Below, one piece after another: positions 44,112 to 52,407 of a DNA stretch of 64,000 nt. The stretch lies in contig NZ_CP061379.1 in assembly GCF_015624505.1 (NCBI RefSeq), positions 2,356,001 to 2,420,000 of the forward strand. Reading direction: 5' to 3'. The translations under genes and the position numbers were made by a program. How positions within the stretch are numbered: the first letter of the stretch is position 1; the number at the start of each line of letters is the position of its first letter. This DNA is from Bradyrhizobium commune (GTDB taxonomy: Bacteria; Pseudomonadota; Alphaproteobacteria; Rhizobiales; Xanthobacteraceae). The notes beneath the pieces were generated by a model. That model was not told where the DNA came from and ran no database searches. It was given only the letters and a program-made list of their open reading frames with translations.

Positions 44112-44603
44112 ATGCTCGATTCCGAGACCAAGGCCGTCGAAACGCCGGAGGATCATGCCGAGGAGCTTCGGCTGTGGTTGCGCCTCCTGACCTGCACGAC
44201 CCTGATCGAGGGCGAGGTTCGCGGCCGGCTGCGGCAGCGCTTCGACGTGACGCTGCCGCGTTTCGACCTGATGGCGCAGCTCGACAAGGCGCCCGACGGT
44301 ATGACCCTGTCCGACATCTCCAAGCGCATGATGGTCTCCAACGGCAACGTTACCGGCCTCGTCGAGCGCCTGGTGGAATCCGGCCATCTCGACCGCCGGA
44401 CCTCGGAGACGGACCGCCGCGTCCAGGTGATCCGCCTCACGAAACTCGGCCGCGCCGAGTTTCGTAGGATGGCCGCGGAGCACGAGACCTGGATCGCCGA
44501 TCTCTTCGCTGACCTGACGCCGAAGGACGTACGCGAATTGATGCGGCTCCTGGCCAAGACCAAGGCGTCGGCGCAGAAATCGGCAGTGCGCCGCCGGCCT
44601 TAA
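44112..44603 (+). CDS. MarR family transcriptional regulator
   Basis: Encodes 163 aa from ATG 44112; the open frame extends upstream but that part overlaps operator sites. Winged helix: FDVTLPRFDLMAQLDKAPDGMTLSDISKRMMVSNGNVTGLVERLVESGHLDRRTSETDRRVQVIRLTKLG in segments, with the wing SETDRRVQVIRLT. Such regulators often respond to aromatic acyl-CoA and repress their own operon. The gene stands between the binding-protein gene and the CoA ligase, at the centre of the repeated TTTRA-N4-TAAAA sites, and is the obvious local regulator. Confidence 0.87.
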   Translation: MLDSETKAVETPEDHAEELRLWLRLLTCTTLIEGEVRGRLRQRFDVTLPRFDLMAQLDKAPDGMTLSDISKRMMVSNGNVTGLVERLVESGHLDRRTSETDRRVQVIRLTKLGRAEFRRMAAEHETWIADLFADLTPKDVRELMRLLAKTKASAQKSAVRRRP

Positions 44604-44686
44604 ATGGATGGTCGGGCAGTCCGCCAATCCCATCTTGCCGCAGGAAAATGCATGGGATGCCCAAAATCCGCTATTGCGCCGAATTG

Positions 44687-44700
44687 TTTTAAGCCTAAAA
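44687..44700. promoter_or_regulatory. MarR-type operator candidate 6
   Basis: TTTTA-AGCC-TAAAA, perfect five-base arms, 51 bases before the ligase start at 44752. This spacing is suitable for repressing its promoter. Confidence 0.6.
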
Positions 44701-44751
44701 TGTTTCCCAGATAGTGCTGCCGGGTGCTTTCCATGCGCAAAGGAGCGTGCG

Positions 44752-46443
44752 ATGGCCAACGCCGCCAAGGTTCAAGTGACGGGCTCGTCTGACGGCAATG
44801 TCGCGACGGCCCATGTCGACACATTCGCGCGGCAGCATCTGCCGCCGCGAGAGCTCTGGCCCGAATTCACCTTCACGCGGCCGGAGCTGCACTATCCGCC
44901 GCGATTGAACTGCGTCAGCTATTTCCTCGACCGTTGGGTCGAGCAGGGGCACGGCGATGCGCCCTGCGTCATCAGTCCCGCCGTCAGCTACTCCTATCGC
45001 GAGCTGCAAACGCTGGTGAACCGGATCGCTAATGTACTGGTCAGCAAGCTTGGTCTCGTGACGGGCGGACGTGTGCTGCTGCGCTCCGCAAACAACCCGA
45101 TGATGGTTGCGACCTATCTCGCGGTGATCAAGGCCGGCGGCATTTGCGTGGCGACCATGCCGCTGCTGCGCGCCAAGGAGCTGTCCTATCCGATCCAGAA
45201 GGCTGAAATCACGCTGGCGCTCTGCGACGGAAAACTTGCAGATGAAATGGAGAAGGCGAGAGCCGCTGTGCCCGGGCTCAAGCACGTCCTCTATTGGGGC
45301 AATGGTGCAGCCGACTCGCTCGAGGCGCTGATCGCGGACGCGAGTCCAGAGTTCAACGCCGTCGATACCGCTTCCGATGACATCTGCCTGATCGCCTTCA
45401 CCTCTGGCACGACCGGCGATCCCAAGGGCACCATGCATTTCCACCGGGACATGCTGGCCGTGTGTGACGGCTACGCGCGCAACATCCTGCGGGCCGCACA
45501 GAACGATCGCTTCGTCGGCTCGGCGCCGCTCGCCTTCACCTTTGGCTTCGGTGGCGTGCTGTTTCCCATGCATATCGGCGCTTCCTTCGTCGTGCTGGAG
45601 AAGACGACGCCGGACGATATTCTGAACGCGATCGAGCAGTACAAGATCACGGTGTGTTTCACCGCTCCGACCGCCTATCGAGCTATGATCGGCAAGCTCC
45701 CAGGCCGCGATATATCTTCGCTCCGCAAGTGCGTCTCCGCCGGCGAGACGCTGCCGAAGCCGACATTCGATGCCTGGCACAAGGCGACCGGCATCAAGCT
45801 GATGGATGGCATTGGCTCGACCGAGATGCTGCACATCTTTATCAGTGCGACCGAGGACGAGATCCGTCCCGGCGCGACCGGAAAGCCGGTGCCGGGCTAT
45901 GAAGCCAAGATCGTCGATGACGCCGGCGACGACATGCCGCCGGGCACGATGGGACGGCTTGCGGTGCGCGGACCGACCGGCTGCCGGTATCTCGCCGACG
46001 AGCGCCAGCGCAAATATGTCCAGAACGGCTGGAATATCACCGGCGATACTTACCTCATGGATAGCGACGGTTACTTCTGGTACCAGTCGCGCTCGGACGA
46101 CATGATCGTGTCGTCTGGCTACAACATCGCCGGCACCGACGTCGAGGCGGCGCTGCTCACGCATCCGTCCGTCGTCGAGTGCGGCGTCGTCGGTGCGCCC
46201 GACGAAGCGCGCGGAATGATCGTGAAGGCCTATGTCATCACCGTGCCCGGCGTCACGCCGGACGCCAAGCTCGCGGCTGAGTTGCAGGAGCATGTCAAAC
46301 GGGAGATCGCGCCATACAAATATCCGCGCGCGATCGAATTTGTGACGCAATTGCCGAAAACCGAGACCGGCAAGTTGAAGCGCTTTGCCTTGCGCCAGCT
46401 GGCGCAGGCGGCGGCAGCATCTTCCGGCGTTGCCGCAGAATGA
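44752..46443 (+). CDS. 2-aminobenzoate/benzoate-CoA ligase family protein
   Basis: Encodes 563 aa. ATG 44752 has AAAGGAGCGTGCG upstream. N-terminal FARQHLPPRELWPEF and LNCVSYFLDRWVEQG are characteristic of benzoate/2-aminobenzoate-CoA ligases. AMP-binding core FTSGTTGDPKGTMHFHRD, LAFTFGFGGVLFPMHIG, DGIGSTEMLHIFIS, then WYQSRSDDMIVSSGYNIAGTDVE and the catalytic Lys region LPKTETGKLKRFAL. It converts the aromatic acid to its CoA thioester, the entry step for the fused monooxygenase/reductase. RidA gene follows ten bases later. Confidence 0.88.
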   Translation: MANAAKVQVTGSSDGNVATAHVDTFARQHLPPRELWPEFTFTRPELHYPPRLNCVSYFLDRWVEQGHGDAPCVISPAVSYSYRELQTLVNRIANVLVSKLGLVTGGRVLLRSANNPMMVATYLAVIKAGGICVATMPLLRAKELSYPIQKAEITLALCDGKLADEMEKARAAVPGLKHVLYWGNGAADSLEALIADASPEFNAVDTASDDICLIAFTSGTTGDPKGTMHFHRDMLAVCDGYARNILRAAQNDRFVGSAPLAFTFGFGGVLFPMHIGASFVVLEKTTPDDILNAIEQYKITVCFTAPTAYRAMIGKLPGRDISSLRKCVSAGETLPKPTFDAWHKATGIKLMDGIGSTEMLHIFISATEDEIRPGATGKPVPGYEAKIVDDAGDDMPPGTMGRLAVRGPTGCRYLADERQRKYVQNGWNITGDTYLMDSDGYFWYQSRSDDMIVSSGYNIAGTDVEAALLTHPSVVECGVVGAPDEARGMIVKAYVITVPGVTPDAKLAAELQEHVKREIAPYKYPRAIEFVTQLPKTETGKLKRFALRQLAQAAAASSGVAAE

Positions 46444-46453
46444 GGATAGAGAT

Positions 46454-46918
46454 TTGTCCGTGACGACACCGAAAGGCCCGCATCTTGCGGTGCTGCCGAC
46501 CGCAGCCGAGGACGAAACCCGTTCCACGGCGCAGATGCTCCAGCCCTCCGGCTGGCCGATGCCGAAGGGCTATGCCAACGGCATGGCCGCGGACGGCCGC
46601 ATCGTCGTGACCGGCGGAGTGATCGGTTGGGATATCGAGGAACGTCTCGCGGATGGCTTTGTCGCCCAAGTGCACCAGACCCTGAGCAACATCGCTGCGA
46701 TCCTGGCGGAGGCCGGTGCGCGACCCGAGCATCTCGTGCGCCTCACCTGGTACGTGGTCGACATGGACGAGTACCTGACGAACCTGAGGGAGCTCGGCAA
46801 GGTCTATCGGACGATCTTCGGCACGCACTATCCTGCGATGGCACTGGTGCAGGTCGTCCGCCTCGTCGAGAAGGCGGCGCGCGTCGAAATCGAGGCGACC
46901 GCCGTCATTCCGCGCTGA
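46454..46918 (+). CDS. RidA family protein (enamine/imine deaminase type)
   Basis: Encodes 154 aa from TTG 46454 (GAGG eight bases upstream); GTG 46460 is an alternative. Motifs: GMAADGRIVVTGGVIGWD, VAQVHQTLSNIAAILAEAGARPEHLVRLTWYVVDMDEYL, and YPAMALVQVVRLVEKAARVEIEATAVIP. It is the longer AbmD-like or YjgH-like branch. RidA proteins hydrolyse enamines to ketones and ammonia. The monooxygenase/reductase of this pathway makes a cyclic enamine, so removing the amino group is a reasoned role here. Same operon as the ligase. Confidence 0.82.
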   Translation: MSVTTPKGPHLAVLPTAAEDETRSTAQMLQPSGWPMPKGYANGMAADGRIVVTGGVIGWDIEERLADGFVAQVHQTLSNIAAILAEAGARPEHLVRLTWYVVDMDEYLTNLRELGKVYRTIFGTHYPAMALVQVVRLVEKAARVEIEATAVIPR

Positions 46919-46933
46919 GCCGCGTTCGTCGCT

Positions 46934-47662
46934 TCAGCTCGCTTTGGCGAGATCATCGTCCTCGGGCGAGTTCAAATAGACGCCCGACATGGTGTCGACC
47001 CAGCACAGATGGTCGTGCACCTTTTTCACGCCCTGGACATTTTCCGCCGCAACGACTGCAGCTTGACGCGCGCGTTCCTCGGTAATGACGCCGCTCAAGT
47101 GAACGATGCCGCCGCGAACGATGACGTTGAGCCCGAACGGGCACCAGTCGTTCTTCTCCATGGCGTCGATGATGCGGCTGCGGATGTGATCGTCGTCGGC
47201 TGTTGGATCCGGCACTTCGCGAGCAAGGCCGGCCACCGCCTGCAATAAATTGGCGCGCGACACGATGCCGACGAGCTTGTCACCGCGCACCACTGGAAGA
47301 CGCTTGACGTTGTTCCGTTCCATCAAGTCAACGATCTCCGCGAGCGCGGTATCCTCGGTGATGGTGACTGGCGAATCGGTCATCACTTCGGAAACCTTGC
47401 GCCCGTGCTCGTGCACGAAGTCGCTGGCCGTTTTGCCGGGACCGAGGATGAACCGCAGCCAGCGGCCCTGCTTGCGCCCGGTGCCGATTTCGCTGCGGCG
47501 TATGAAGTCACCTTCCGAGACAACGCCGACCAGCGTGCCGGCCTCGTCGACTACGGTCAGGCCGCTGACGTGCCGCTTCAGCATGATGTTGGCCGCCTCG
47601 ACGATGCCGGTGCCGGGGGTGACCGAGATGACCGACCGGGTCATGATCTGGTGGGCGCGCAT
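46934..47662 (-). CDS. CBS-pair plus BON domain protein
   Basis: Encodes 242 aa; ATG 47662 has GGAG upstream on the minus strand. Residues 1-60 and about 90-145 are two CBS motifs (QIMTRSVISVTPGTGIVEAANIML; SEVMTDSPVTITEDTALAEIVDLMERNNVKRLPVV). Residues 165-225 form a BON domain (IIDAMEKNDWCPFGLNVIVRGGIVHLSGVI, VVAAENVQGVKKVHDHL). Such proteins sense adenine nucleotides and bind membranes. Divergent from phaC with two FixK/FNR-type boxes in the shared promoter, which suggests low-oxygen induction. Confidence 0.87.
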   Translation of the reverse strand: MRAHQIMTRSVISVTPGTGIVEAANIMLKRHVSGLTVVDEAGTLVGVVSEGDFIRRSEIGTGRKQGRWLRFILGPGKTASDFVHEHGRKVSEVMTDSPVTITEDTALAEIVDLMERNNVKRLPVVRGDKLVGIVSRANLLQAVAGLAREVPDPTADDDHIRSRIIDAMEKNDWCPFGLNVIVRGGIVHLSGVITEERARQAAVVAAENVQGVKKVHDHLCWVDTMSGVYLNSPEDDDLAKAS

Positions 47663-47726
47663 GGGAAACTCCGCAGTCTGGACCAATTTCGATACGAAAA
47701 CTCTAGATCAGGCGCGGCAGCAGGGT

Positions 47727-47740
47727 TTGACGCAGGTCAA
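47727..47740. promoter_or_regulatory. FixK2/FNR-type box
   Basis: TTGA-CGCAGG-TCAA, a perfect match to TTGA-N6-TCAA, 65 bases before the CBS-BON start and 108 before the phaC start. Confidence 0.7.
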
Positions 47741-47763
47741 GCGGCTGGACGGAACCAATCAGG

Positions 47764-47777
47764 TTGACGCAGCTCAA
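47764..47777. promoter_or_regulatory. FixK2/FNR-type box
   Basis: TTGA-CGCAGC-TCAA, a second perfect match, 71 bases before phaC. Its first bases coincide with an in-frame TTG, which argues for translation starting later, at 47848. Confidence 0.7.
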
Positions 47778-47847
47778 ACGCACGCGCCAGGCGCGGCTCT
47801 ATCCTGGCGCGGAAAACAGGACCAGAAGCGTGCAGGAACCTTCCGTC

Positions 47848-49698
47848 ATGAGCGTCGTGCATACATTTCCTCGGCCCGCAGGGCCGGCGGGGCCGCCGAC
47901 GCCCGGCATTCCCGTTGCTGGCGTCAGCCCCTCTCCGGTGAGCAGCGAGGCGTCCGGCAAACGGTTAGTCCCGAGCGCTGAGCCGGCGTCCGAGCCGCAG
48001 CCGCTCGACCGTGCCCTCCACGCAATGCTGGCGCGGTTCACGGGCGGGATTTCGCCGGCGGCCTTGTCGCTCGCCTGGCTTGATTGGGGCTCGCATCTTG
48101 CTGTGGCGCCCCAGCGCCAGATGGAGCTGGCCCGCGATGTCCTGCGCGACATTGGCCGCTTTGTCGAAGCCGCCGCCCACGCGACGTCGCCCGAGCAGAA
48201 ACCTTGGTCCGTGATTCAACCGCATGGGCGGGATCGTCGTTTCAAAGAGCCGCAGTGGGAGGTCGCGCCCTTCAATCTGTTGGCGCAGGCCTTTCTGCTC
48301 GGCGAGCGCTGGTGGCACGACGCGACAACCGGCGTGCGCGGTGTCTCGCGTGCCAATGAAGCGATCGTCGAGTTCTCGGTGCGGCAGATGCTCGATACGT
48401 TCGCGCCGTCGAATTTCGTGGCGACCAACCCCGAAGTGCTGGAGAAGGCGTTTCGGAGCGGCGGAGAGAATTTCATCTTCGGTTGGCAGAATTGGTGCAG
48501 CGATCTGATGCGCCTGCTGTTCGCAGCAAAATCGCCCGGCCATGAGCAGTTCGTGGTTGGCAAGACGGTTGCGGCCTCGACCGGCAAGGTCGTCTACCGC
48601 AACGAACTGATGGAGCTCATCCAGTACGCTCCGACCACCGCGAAGGTGAGGCCGGAGCCGATCCTGATCGTGCCGGCCTGGATCATGAAGTACTACATCC
48701 TCGATCTGTCACGGCAGAATTCGCTGGTGCGCTACCTCACCAGTCAGGGTTTTACCGTGTTCGCGATTTCCTGGCGCAATCCCGACGCGAGGGACCGGGA
48801 TGTTGCTTTCGACGACTATCGCAACCTCGGCGTCATGGCCGCTCTGGACACGATCGGCAAGATTGTGCCCGGGCGGAAGGCCCATGGGCTCGGCTATTGT
48901 CTGGGCGGAACGTTGCTATCGATAGCCGCCGCTGCGATGGCCCGCGACGGCGACGTCCGTCTCGGCACGGTCACGCTCCTTGCCGCGCAGACCGATTTCA
49001 CCGAAGCGGGCGAATTGACGCTCTTCATCAACGAAAGCCAGGTCACGTTCCTCGAAGACATGATGTGGCAACGGGGCTTTCTCGATACGGCGCAGATGGC
49101 CGGTGCATTTGCGCTCCTCCGCTCCAACGATCTGATCTGGTCGCGGCTGTCGCACGATTATCTGATGGGCGATGCGGCGCCGCCGAGTGACCTGATGGCC
49201 TGGAACGCGGACGCGACGCGGCTGCCCTATCGCATGCATTCGGAATATCTGCGCAAGCTGTTCCTCGACAACGATCTGGCTGAAGGTCGCTACACTGTCG
49301 ACGGCCGCAGCATCGCGCTCTCCGACATCCATGCGCCGATGTTCGTGGTCGGCACGCTCGCAGATCACGTGGCGCCGTGGCGGTCTGTCTATAAGCTCCA
49401 CTACCAGGTCGACGCCGACGTGACCTTCCTGCTGACCAGCGGCGGCCACAATGCCGGCGTGGTCGCGCCTCCCGACGATCCCGGGCACAGCTATCAGGTG
49501 ATGACCAAGGCTGCGGATGCGCCCTATGTCGGCCCGGACCAATGGCTGAAGCTGGCACCGCATGTTGAGGGATCGTGGTGGCCGGAATGGACGCAGTGGC
49601 TGACAGCGAGATCGGGCAATCCCTGTGATCCGCCGCCAATCGGATCTGGAGATATCGAGAGCCTGCCCGACGCACCCGGCGACTATGTCCGCACCTAG
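47848..49698 (+). CDS. phaC: Poly(3-hydroxyalkanoate) synthase, class I
   Basis: Encodes 616 aa from ATG 47848. N-terminal PhaC domain (PSNFVATNPEVLEKAFRSGGEN, GKVVYRNELMELIQYAP) and the catalytic alpha/beta domain. The nucleophile is Cys351 in GLGYCLGGT; Asp506 (GTLADHVAPW) and His534 (SGGHNAG) complete the triad. It polymerises hydroxyacyl-CoA into storage granules. The N-terminus has a Pro/Ser-rich extension of about 50 residues. The promoter has two FixK-type boxes, suggesting use as a reductant sink at low oxygen. It overlaps the convergent CHAD gene by four bases. Confidence 0.9.
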   Translation: MSVVHTFPRPAGPAGPPTPGIPVAGVSPSPVSSEASGKRLVPSAEPASEPQPLDRALHAMLARFTGGISPAALSLAWLDWGSHLAVAPQRQMELARDVLRDIGRFVEAAAHATSPEQKPWSVIQPHGRDRRFKEPQWEVAPFNLLAQAFLLGERWWHDATTGVRGVSRANEAIVEFSVRQMLDTFAPSNFVATNPEVLEKAFRSGGENFIFGWQNWCSDLMRLLFAAKSPGHEQFVVGKTVAASTGKVVYRNELMELIQYAPTTAKVRPEPILIVPAWIMKYYILDLSRQNSLVRYLTSQGFTVFAISWRNPDARDRDVAFDDYRNLGVMAALDTIGKIVPGRKAHGLGYCLGGTLLSIAAAAMARDGDVRLGTVTLLAAQTDFTEAGELTLFINESQVTFLEDMMWQRGFLDTAQMAGAFALLRSNDLIWSRLSHDYLMGDAAPPSDLMAWNADATRLPYRMHSEYLRKLFLDNDLAEGRYTVDGRSIALSDIHAPMFVVGTLADHVAPWRSVYKLHYQVDADVTFLLTSGGHNAGVVAPPDDPGHSYQVMTKAADAPYVGPDQWLKLAPHVEGSWWPEWTQWLTARSGNPCDPPPIGSGDIESLPDAPGDYVRT

Positions 49699-50684
49699 TC
49701 CTCAGGCTCCGTATTCGGTGCGAGGTCGGAGGATCGGAAGGGTTTGGCCTTGTCCAGTTTCCGATACGCCGTGGCGGCGGTTCGCAACAGCTTCTTTTCG
49801 CGCTTGCGGTCGAGGAAGCGAATGCCCGCCTCGGGGACGGCCTCGTTCAATGACGCCGCCAGCGTTTGGCCTCGCGCATCGTCATTCAGTTGTCCGAGCG
49901 ACCGCTGAGCCTTGCGCAATTGCTTGAGGATCGACTTTTGCTTCGTCAGCGATTTGTCGGCGAACAGATCCTCCAGCGACTCGATCGAGTAGGTCAGTCG
50001 CTTGTTGAGAAGTCGCAGCTTGTGCCGCTTCTCGACGTCGAGCTTGCGAAGCTTCCTGGCTCTCTTGAGAAGTGTCGTCTCCCACTCCTTGAGTTGCGCC
50101 GTCGCGTGGTCGGAGAGCGAGCAGCGGCGCAGTCTGATGGCGTCCTTGCTGCGTCTGGTTGACCAGGGGCCGCTCTCGATCCAGGCCGAGGTCTGTTCGA
50201 CCAGCCGCCGATAGCGCGCGGAATGCAGCGCGCGGGCCAGCAGGCGATGGCTCTCGGCACGCTTCTCGTCCCAGTGCTGGAGCTCGGCGATCACGGCGAG
50301 CTCCTCGCCGGTCTCGGCGACGACGCGTTCGATTGCCACGTCGAGGTCTCGCACCATGCCAAGCTGGCTGTTCAGCCATTTCAGCTCGGTCCAGACTTTT
50401 GGCCGCAGCGCGTCATCGACCATCGGGGAAAAGAAGCGGATGGCGGTCCGCAGATGTGTCAGCGCGATTCGGATCTGATGAAGTGCGTCGGGGTCGCCCC
50501 GGCAGGTGCCATCATGCTGGGCGAGGACGGCGGCGAGGTGACGTCGCGCGATGATCCGGAAGGCGGTGTCGCAGGCCATGCCAGGGCTCAGGCGGCCAGG
50601 CAGTGTATTGCGATTCGCCGCCGGCCTGGCGCGAACGGTCGCCGTCGAGGTCCTGGTGCGTCGCGCCATCCCTGTCCGCGTCAA
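49695..50684 (-). CDS. CHAD domain protein
   Basis: Encodes 329 aa from TTG 50684; ATG 50669 is an alternative. The domain has repeated His/Arg/Lys-rich helices: DALHQIRIALTHLRTAIRFFSP, AESHRLLARALHSARYRRL, VEKRHKLRLLNKRLTYSIESLEDLF and QLRKAQRSLGQLNDD. CHAD domains bind polyphosphate and are found on granules. No CYTH (triphosphatase) partner is fused. Next to phaC it may help localise polyphosphate with storage granules. It follows the kinase-like gene by ten bases on the same strand. Confidence 0.85.
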   Translation of the reverse strand: MTRTGMARRTRTSTATVRARPAANRNTLPGRLSPGMACDTAFRIIARRHLAAVLAQHDGTCRGDPDALHQIRIALTHLRTAIRFFSPMVDDALRPKVWTELKWLNSQLGMVRDLDVAIERVVAETGEELAVIAELQHWDEKRAESHRLLARALHSARYRRLVEQTSAWIESGPWSTRRSKDAIRLRRCSLSDHATAQLKEWETTLLKRARKLRKLDVEKRHKLRLLNKRLTYSIESLEDLFADKSLTKQKSILKQLRKAQRSLGQLNDDARGQTLAASLNEAVPEAGIRFLDRKREKKLLRTAATAYRKLDKAKPFRSSDLAPNTEPED

Positions 50685-50694
50685 TCAGATAGCC

Positions 50695-52230
50695 TTACCC
50701 GCCCTTGGCGATCGCGTCCCGGCAGCGCTGAAGCGTCTGCTCTTGTGTCCCGGATGCATCGATGGTCGCCCAACCGACATGACCGATATTATAGTGCTCT
50801 TGCAGCGCGGCAACCTCTTGCGTGGCGTCGGATGCGTCCCCTTGTCGACTTCCGATTCGCGCCTGTCGCGTCGCGAGGTCGGCGACCAGGAAGAAACCTG
50901 TCATCGGTATGTCGCACGCCCGCCCCAACGTGGCGAATGCGTCTCGTTCGGCATCTCGGGCGAACACGCCGTCGACAACGACCGAATGGCCCTGGGCGAG
51001 CACGCGCCGGGCGTGTCGGGCCAACGTCTCGTAGACGTGCGCCGCAAGCTCTGGCGTGTATGCGGATCGCGGCAACCGGTCCGTGTCCTTGACCCCGAAC
51101 ATCTGCTTGCGGACGACGTCGCTGCGCAGCACGACCGCTCCCGGGTGCGGTGCTATGTCCGGCGCGAGCGCGCGCGCCAAAACCGTCTTTCCGGTGCCCG
51201 ACAATCCACCAACGGCAATCAGGCGAGGCGCAGGGGGATGGATCAGCGCCCGGGCCAGGCCAAAGTAGCGCTGCGCGTCGTTAAGGATGCCGGAATCGCT
51301 GGAATGCGGTGAATTCAGCCGCGCCAGCGTCACCTGCGCACGGATCGCCGCCCGAATCGACATGAACAACGGCAGCGCACCGAGCGCGTCGAGATTTTCG
51401 TGCGGCGTTGTGGTCAGATATTGGTTCAGGACGATGTTCGCCGCCACAGTCTGGTCGTGGTGCAACAGATCCATCAGCGTGAATGCGAGATCGTAGAGCA
51501 CGTCGACGGTGGACATCCGCGCGTCGAACTCGATGGCGTCGAACAGGATCGGCTGCTGTTCGATCGACACGATATTCGCAAGATGCAGGTCGCCATGGCA
51601 GCGGCGTACGAAACCCCGGCGGCCACGCTGCTCAAGCAACGAGCGAACGCGCAAAAACGCCTCGTGCGAGGCTTCGGCAAGCTGCTCGATCTCCGCCGCT
51701 GAAATATACCCGCCGTTCCGCAGACCATTGCTGTTACCGTCGATCAGGGCAGGGATGGAGGAAACCCACCCCTCGCCATCAGCATCTGGGGCGGCCGCAT
51801 GTGAAGCGGCGATCGCGTCGGCGGTCGCCGAGGCCAGGTTTGGATCCAGCGGGCCGGCCTTCGCCAAATGGTCCAGAGTCCGGCTTTCGTCGAAGCGCAA
51901 CATGTCGACCGCATACTCGATCGGTCGGCCCGATCCTGCAACCTTCACCGATCCGTCCGGCTCCTCCGTGATCGCCACGACGCGATGATAGATCTGCGGC
52001 GCCAGCGGCCGGTTGATCCTGATCTCCTCCTCGCAGGCCGCCTTGCGCTGCTCGAGCGTCGAATAATCGAGGAAGGGAAACCGGACGGCCCGCTTGATTT
52101 TCAGCGCGCGTGTCCCGTCGAGGAAGACTGACGCTGCGTGCGTGTCGATCCGCTTCACGCCGCCACGCGCGGTCAGCGTTGCAAAGATCCGTTCCTGGGT
52201 TGCGGAATCGTCTGTCATCCCTGCCGGCAT
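50695..52230 (-). CDS. Bifunctional phosphotransferase/ATP-binding (AAA, zeta-toxin-like kinase) protein
   Basis: Encodes 511 aa. Residues 1-320 resemble aminoglycoside-phosphotransferase-like kinases: ASVFLDGTRALKIKRAVRFPFLDYSTLEQRK, then the catalytic GFVRRCHGDLHLANIV and ILFDAIEFDA. Residues about 330-511 are a P-loop kinase with Walker A GGLSGTGKTVLARAL, RSDVVRKQMFG and VVDGVFARDAERDAF. Widely found in stress or hypoxia gene sets. Substrate unknown. It is divergent from the UspA gene, with two FixK-type boxes between. Confidence 0.82.
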   Translation of the reverse strand: MPAGMTDDSATQERIFATLTARGGVKRIDTHAASVFLDGTRALKIKRAVRFPFLDYSTLEQRKAACEEEIRINRPLAPQIYHRVVAITEEPDGSVKVAGSGRPIEYAVDMLRFDESRTLDHLAKAGPLDPNLASATADAIAASHAAAPDADGEGWVSSIPALIDGNSNGLRNGGYISAAEIEQLAEASHEAFLRVRSLLEQRGRRGFVRRCHGDLHLANIVSIEQQPILFDAIEFDARMSTVDVLYDLAFTLMDLLHHDQTVAANIVLNQYLTTTPHENLDALGALPLFMSIRAAIRAQVTLARLNSPHSSDSGILNDAQRYFGLARALIHPPAPRLIAVGGLSGTGKTVLARALAPDIAPHPGAVVLRSDVVRKQMFGVKDTDRLPRSAYTPELAAHVYETLARHARRVLAQGHSVVVDGVFARDAERDAFATLGRACDIPMTGFFLVADLATRQARIGSRQGDASDATQEVAALQEHYNIGHVGWATIDASGTQEQTLQRCRDAIAKGG

Positions 52231-52295
52231 GTGCAGATGGGCGGCAGGTGGTCCGGCCGCCGAAATAGGTCTTACGACGAGATGACGACCACTCC

Positions 52296-52309
52296 TTGAC
52301 TTCCGTCAA
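52296..52309. promoter_or_regulatory. FixK2/FNR-type box
   Basis: TTGA-CTTCCG-TCAA, a perfect TTGA-N6-TCAA, 66 bases before the kinase gene start on the minus strand. Confidence 0.7.
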
Positions 52310-52346
52310 GGCCTGTCGTCGGCTGGCCTGACGGAATTCCCTCGGC

Positions 52347-52360
52347 TTGACGAGGATCAA
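52347..52360. promoter_or_regulatory. FixK2/FNR-type box
   Basis: TTGA-CGAGGA-TCAA, a perfect match, 48 bases before the UspA start, flanked as CTTGA...TCAAG. Confidence 0.72.
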
Positions 52361-52407
52361 GCGTCCCGACCAAAGGCGGCCTAGTTTGGCCGGCAAGGAG
52401 AATCCCG

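Noticed and set aside
44695..46527. 610-codon minus-strand open frame
   Set aside because: It is a shadow of the 2-aminobenzoate-CoA ligase gene.
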